Assembly: GCA_003024985.2 (NCBI GenBank)
Contig: PXIH01S0053799.1
Length of the DNA stretch: 11,490 nucleotides
From: Euperipatoides rowelli
Taxonomy: Eukaryota > Onychophora > Udeonychophora > Euonychophora > Peripatopsidae
Direction: 5' to 3' (one strand)
The position numbers and the translations under genes are program-made. Below the pieces are notes generated by a model, which did no database searches, was not told the DNA's origin, and worked only from the letters and a program-made list of their open reading frames with translations. Positions 8,448 to 11,490 of the stretch are shown here, in pieces (within the stretch, counting starts at the first letter, position 1; each line of letters starts with the position of its first letter).

Positions 8448-9798
8448 TTGTGTTTTTGTCAAGTCAGTGTAAATGTGTTTTAAAAGAGTGTGTGTTTGTG
8501 CTGCTGTTTGTTGTATGGTGTGTGTGTTTTTTTTTGCCTGAGGCTCTGGTTTTAACTTTTAAAATTTGTTATTGATATCACTCTATCATCTAAAATTCCC
8601 TAGAGGAAGTAAAAGAGTTAATTCCATTAAATTTATTTGGGTGTATTATAGTGATTTAGAAACTCACTATGAATAAAATTAATCCAAATGTTATTCTTAT
8701 CTTAATATCAATCTTTTAAGATTTATTTAATTATTATTGGCCCCACACCAATAATAATTTCTCCATTCCGTTCTCCCTGTCACTCAGTTTAATTTTATCA
8801 AAATTAAATATCCTCAATTTTATTCCAAGAGTGAATATGTTATCATTAAACGATGCCCAAAGAAATTTTTTTTTTCCATTTTAACTTTGCCTTTGTATTA
8901 TCACTGTATTGTTATAAAATTATAGTGTTAATTTGATCTTTAATTTTTCGAGTATTCCTTTTAATGTGTGCTAAATATATTTGATTGTTTTCTTTGATTT
9001 TAATTATTTTTTATATCTGTCTTTCACCCTATATACTCCAGGGTTATTGAAAAGGGATTTATGAAATTGATTTTGATCTTTTAAATAATTTATTTTATCA
9101 CCATTTTTATTTTTTGACGATATTCGATTATCGTAGCCTTTCAGTATTTATTATCATGATGTATTGTGTTACCATAATTGAATGATACCGTTGATTTAAT
9201 TTATGTGACTTTAAGATTGACTTTTTATGTTTGTTTGTGTTTGTCGTTTTCCGTCATTGGCTCTTGTTCCAATTGCATTTTATTACTTTAGATCGCCCTA
9301 AAATGTAGAGCCTGAGAACCTCTGCATTTCTTTAGTAACAGCACCATTAATAGAAATGTAGTTGATGTCGAGATGCTAATGTCAGATATCAATAATCGCA
9401 AAGGGTTTCTTTCATTTACATTTCAATTCTAATGATTTTATGTTTGAATCTAATATATTTTTAATTATTTATATTTAGTTTTTATTGGTGCCCTGGTCAT
9501 ATTTAGTTATTAGTTAGAGGTGCATGGTTATATTTATATTGCCGTTCAAAATATATAAATAAATATTATACAGTTTAGAATGAAATAAATTGTATTTGAT
9601 ACTAATGTTAAACATACTGTAATTTCAATTAGACTTTTTTGTTGACCGCTTCAACATGAACTTTAATTGTTTTATTTGAAATATACAAACTTTGCTGTGT
9701 TTAATATCCTGGAGTATTATATATTATCTATACCGTCCCTTACTCACATTGTTCCAAAAGTAACTCACTATTGTAAATTTGTGCAACATGCTGTGATA
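8448..9798. other. AT-rich DNA downstream of the retrotransposon; no gene, no LTR recognised
   Basis: A GT-rich low-complexity patch at about 8484-8536 follows the pol stop. GAGGAAGTAAAAGAG (8605-8619) is purine-rich and could be a polypurine tract, but I could not confirm a 3' LTR after it. The rest is AT-rich with stops in every frame. The duplicated U segment begins at 9799. TTATTGGTGCCCTGGTC (about 9484-9500) has a primer-binding-site look (TGG start), but it lies on the wrong side of pol and I do not claim it. Confidence 0.55.
8729..8759. repeat. Perfect 12 bp inverted repeat with 7 nt loop
   Basis: AATTATTATTGG (8729-8740) pairs perfectly with CCAATAATAATT (8748-8759) around the loop CCCCACA. 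As RNA it would form a stable hairpin in the 3' flank of the retrotransposon. No T-run follows, so it is not a bacterial-type terminator. Its function is unknown. Confidence 0.8.
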
Positions 9799-9997
9799 GC
9801 GTGGGTATTGGTCCATCGTTTTGTAATCATAAGTTAACCCCGTCACGAAGATCCTCCATCTTGTCAAAAGTCTATTGCATTATAGGAAATTTTGTAAGAA
9901 AACTACAGGTAGCGATTCCTGTGGAACATCACAAATTTCTCATTATCCTAGATGAGATGGTTAAAAAAATGGACTATTTTACCCTTATCCAATAGAC
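9799..9997. repeat. Repeat U, copy 1 (199 bp, matches 10403-10601)
   Basis: The 199 bases align with 10403-10601 without any indel and with nine mismatches (about 4.5 percent), five of them within about 12 bp at 9942-9953. It ends in the octamer CAATAGAC (9990-9997), directly followed by the hAT left end. In the second copy the same octamer runs straight into repeat D. The upstream limit of the true repeat is unknown, because the second copy starts right after an N. A short plus-strand frame here (9801-9995) is interrupted and drifting, and is not called as a gene. Confidence 0.85.
9990..9997. repeat. Left copy of 8 bp hAT target-site duplication (CAATAGAC)
   Basis: The octamer sits directly before CAGCGTTTCCC, the outer end of the hAT left terminus. 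It equals 210-217 and the single empty-site copy at 10594-10601. Confidence 0.8.
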
Positions 9998-10033
9998 CAG
10001 CGTTTCCCAATTAAATTTATTCACGGAACCCTT

Positions 10034-10053
10034 TTATATTTTATAAAATATAA
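10034..10053. repeat. Perfect 20 bp palindrome in the hAT left end
   Basis: TTATATTTTATAAAATATAA is identical to its reverse complement. It fills the gap between two direct copies of ACGGAACCC (10023-10031 and 10053-10061). AT-only palindromes can arise by chance in such DNA, but the placement between the two motif copies is neat. Confidence 0.75.
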
Positions 10054-10140
10054 CGGAACCCCTATATATTTTAGTGTGGCTTGCACATAAAAAAAATAAA
10101 AATGTGCCGCAGGCAAAAGAAAATTTAATCCTCTTTCATC

Positions 10141-10185
10141 TCCCATAAAGAAATGCAGCCTCATTTCCCATAAATAATTGCAGCC
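10141..10185. repeat. Two-copy direct repeat, period 25 bp, inside the hAT segment
   Basis: TCCCATAAAGAAATGCAGCC (10141-10160) and TCCCATAAATAATTGCAGCC (10166-10185) differ at three positions. This is a small local tandem duplication with no coding meaning. Confidence 0.75.
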
Positions 10186-10320
10186 ACCCTGTTTTTTTAT
10201 AATCTCTTTGCCCTGTATATGTGATTGTCATGGGAAAAATGATGTTTCCTCAAACTATTTATTTATTTATTTTAATTCTAAAAGATTTAAGCCTAGGCTT
10301 ATACACAATGCTAATGATTA

Positions 10321-10378
10321 GTCTGATATAATTAGTAATTATGAAGAGTCTGATATAATTATTCTTAATTATATCAGA
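10321..10378. repeat. Direct repeat and 13 bp hairpin near the N
   Basis: GTCTGATATAATTA occurs at 10321-10334 and 10348-10361. Bases 10349-10361 (TCTGATATAATTA) also pair perfectly with 10366-10378 (TAATTATATCAGA) around the loop TTCT. The hairpin lies about 25 bp before the undetermined base at 10402 and could have hampered sequencing or assembly. Confidence 0.75.
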
Positions 10379-10401
10379 ATCTTTGTTTATTATTATTAGT
10401 A

Positions 10402-10402
10402 N
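10402..10402. other. Undetermined base (N) at a junction between hAT interior and repeat U
   Basis: This is the only ambiguous base in the window. On its left is hAT interior; on its right repeat U starts abruptly at a position matching 9799. The coincidence of N with a change of sequence context suggests a contig join or a poorly resolved repeat boundary. Confidence 0.7.
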
Positions 10403-10601
10403 GCGTGGGTATTGGTCCATCGTTTTGTAATCATAAGTTACCCCCGTCATGAAGATCCTCCATCTTGTCAAAAGTCTATTGCATTATAGGAAATTTTGTA
10501 AGAAAACTACAGGTAGCGATTCCTGTGGAACATCACAAATTTCCCAACAACCTACATGAGATGGTTAAAAAAAAGGACTATTTTATCCTTATCCAATAGA
10601 C
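10403..10601. repeat. Repeat U, copy 2, continuous with repeat D
   Basis: This is the second copy of the 199 bp segment at 9799-9997. Unlike copy 1 it is not followed by a hAT end but continues directly into repeat D through the octamer CAATAGAC at 10594-10601. It therefore shows the pre-insertion state. Confidence 0.85.
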
Positions 10602-11490
10602 CATCAAATTGAGAAAGCATAATTGAAATTTTATGTAAATGAGTGGAATAGTTTGATGCGCAAAAAAGTTCACACCTGTACAGATATTTAAGTTAATGCA
10701 GAAAGAAAATCTCATCTTATTAAATATTATTATCCTATTAAATCTGATCTTATGAAATCTTATTATCCTATCTTATCAAGTCTTATCACACCTTATACCT
10801 TACCTTATGAATTCTTAGTAACAACCGTCTTGAAGAAATTCAAAGTTTTTAAACCATAAGCAGAAACACCGTGAGAGAAGTCAAGCTGCCATAAACCGCC
10901 AGAATATTCCGTTAGAAGACAATGCCATGTGTTCGCAGCTGTCGTGTTCTGTATGCATCGTAAAACTCGAGTCCAGAAATTCACTCGCTGAAAAGATACT
11001 TTAATTACTTTGAAATGCTGAGCGCTGAAGAAATTGTGAGTATATTTAATTATACAAATCAACTAGAAGTCTAGGCCTAGCTACATCAAACTTTAATTTT
11101 TTTTATTAAAAAATCAGATCTGTAGCAAACTTTAATCTAAAAGCGGCAATTAGATAGGTTTAGATTTATAGATAATTTATGGCCATGCACCAAATATAAT
11201 CTTTTTGTTTTATTTAGAAAATTAAGTTTAAGAGTGATTATTGTAATATGAGTATCAGATTATTGTAAAAGAAACCATATTAATTTCCATGTCAATAATT
11301 TTTTAATTTTATTTTGTACAGCTAAGGTCTTATGGCCATATTAAAACTAACCATGTGTGAGTAAACGGCTGTACGGTGTGGTTAATTGGGGCGGGTGCAA
11401 ACATATAGATAGTTTAGTTATTTCAGTCCATGCAATCTAATTTAAAAATTGCGATTGAAAGATTAAGGAAAATGACAGAAGAAATCCAAT
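10594..11490. repeat. Repeat D, copy 2 (897 bp, reaches the window end), with empty hAT site
   Basis: It matches 210-1131 in the same orientation. The single CAATAGAC at 10594-10601 is the uninterrupted target site of the hAT. The copy is 25 bp shorter than copy 1 because of several small deletions. The true end of the repeat lies outside the window. As in copy 1, no gene is supported. Confidence 0.85.

Larger units (their letters stand above)
9998..10401 (+). mobile_element. Left terminal segment of a non-coding hAT-superfamily DNA transposon
   Basis: The segment begins CAGCGTTTCCCAATT, the inverted counterpart of the end at 209. The subterminal motif ACGGAACCC occurs at 10023-10031 and 10053-10061, and the same motif appears inside the right end. 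The interior is AT-rich and has no transposase. It contains a 20 bp palindrome, a 25 bp-period duplication and a 13 bp hairpin, which are listed separately. The segment stops at the N (10402), after which repeat U starts, so the inner boundary is not biological evidence of element length. If the pieces 9998-10401 and 1-209 belonged to one short element, it would be about 0.6 kb, but this cannot be told here. Confidence 0.75.

Noticed and set aside
8606-8619. Purine-rich run as the polypurine tract
   Set aside because: It is plausible in composition and position, but with no 3' LTR start recognisable after it the call cannot be supported.
9484-9500. TGG-starting, primer-binding-site-like word (TGGTGCCCTGGTC)
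   Set aside because: It lies downstream of pol, is not preceded by a demonstrable LTR end, and no specific tRNA 3' end could be matched with confidence.
9801-9995. Plus-strand frame of 64 codons in repeat U
   Set aside because: Short, no recognised family, and in a transposon-flanked repeat. The second copy differs by clustered replacements, so it does not behave like a gene.
1-11490. CRISPR array, bacterial defence locus, riboswitch or other prokaryotic system
   Set aside because: The base composition, Kozak context, hAT ends and Ty3/gypsy retrotransposon all point to a eukaryotic repeat region. No spaced identical repeats or operons are present.

Overview
The window looks like repeat-rich, AT-rich nuclear DNA from a eukaryote, most likely an invertebrate animal such as an arthropod. 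The reasons are long gene-free AT-rich stretches, the decayed body of a Ty3/gypsy (Metaviridae-type) retrotransposon, and the two ends of a hAT-type DNA transposon. I cannot name the species. No host gene, tRNA, rRNA, CRISPR array or bacterial operon is visible.

Layout. 1-209 is the right end of a hAT element. 210-1131 is copy 1 of a roughly 0.9 kb repeat that I call D. 1132-3960 is AT-rich DNA without recognisable genes, except for a small four-copy minisatellite at 3294-3425. 4144-8447 is a Ty3/gypsy element in the order gag, protease, reverse transcriptase (RT), RNase H, integrase (IN) and an IN tail with a GPY/F module. All are on the plus strand and broken by stops, frameshifts and one deletion. 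No LTRs could be found. 8448-9798 is AT-rich noncoding DNA. 9799-9997 is copy 1 of a 199 bp segment that I call U. 9998-10401 is the left end of a hAT element. After a single N at 10402 come U copy 2 (10403-10601) and D copy 2 (10594-11490), which run together without interruption.

How the parts relate. In the intact arrangement at 10403-11490, U and D are contiguous across the octamer CAATAGAC, which is an empty hAT target site. Elsewhere U plus CAATAGAC is followed by a hAT left end, and D, beginning with CAATAGAC, is preceded by a hAT right end. So a hAT inserted exactly at the U/D junction with the 8 bp target duplication typical of that superfamily. The filled and empty versions are now interleaved around a retrotransposon about 10 kb long. 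This could be a tandem duplication, dispersed copies of a larger repeat, or an assembly join at the N.

The most informative functional signal is at the gag-protease junction. A canonical -1 ribosomal frameshift heptamer (T TTA AAC) abuts the gag stop codon, and a 14-pair stem-loop follows 5 nt downstream. The element therefore probably made its Gag-Pol by -1 frameshifting. Nothing else in the window looks like a new biological system.
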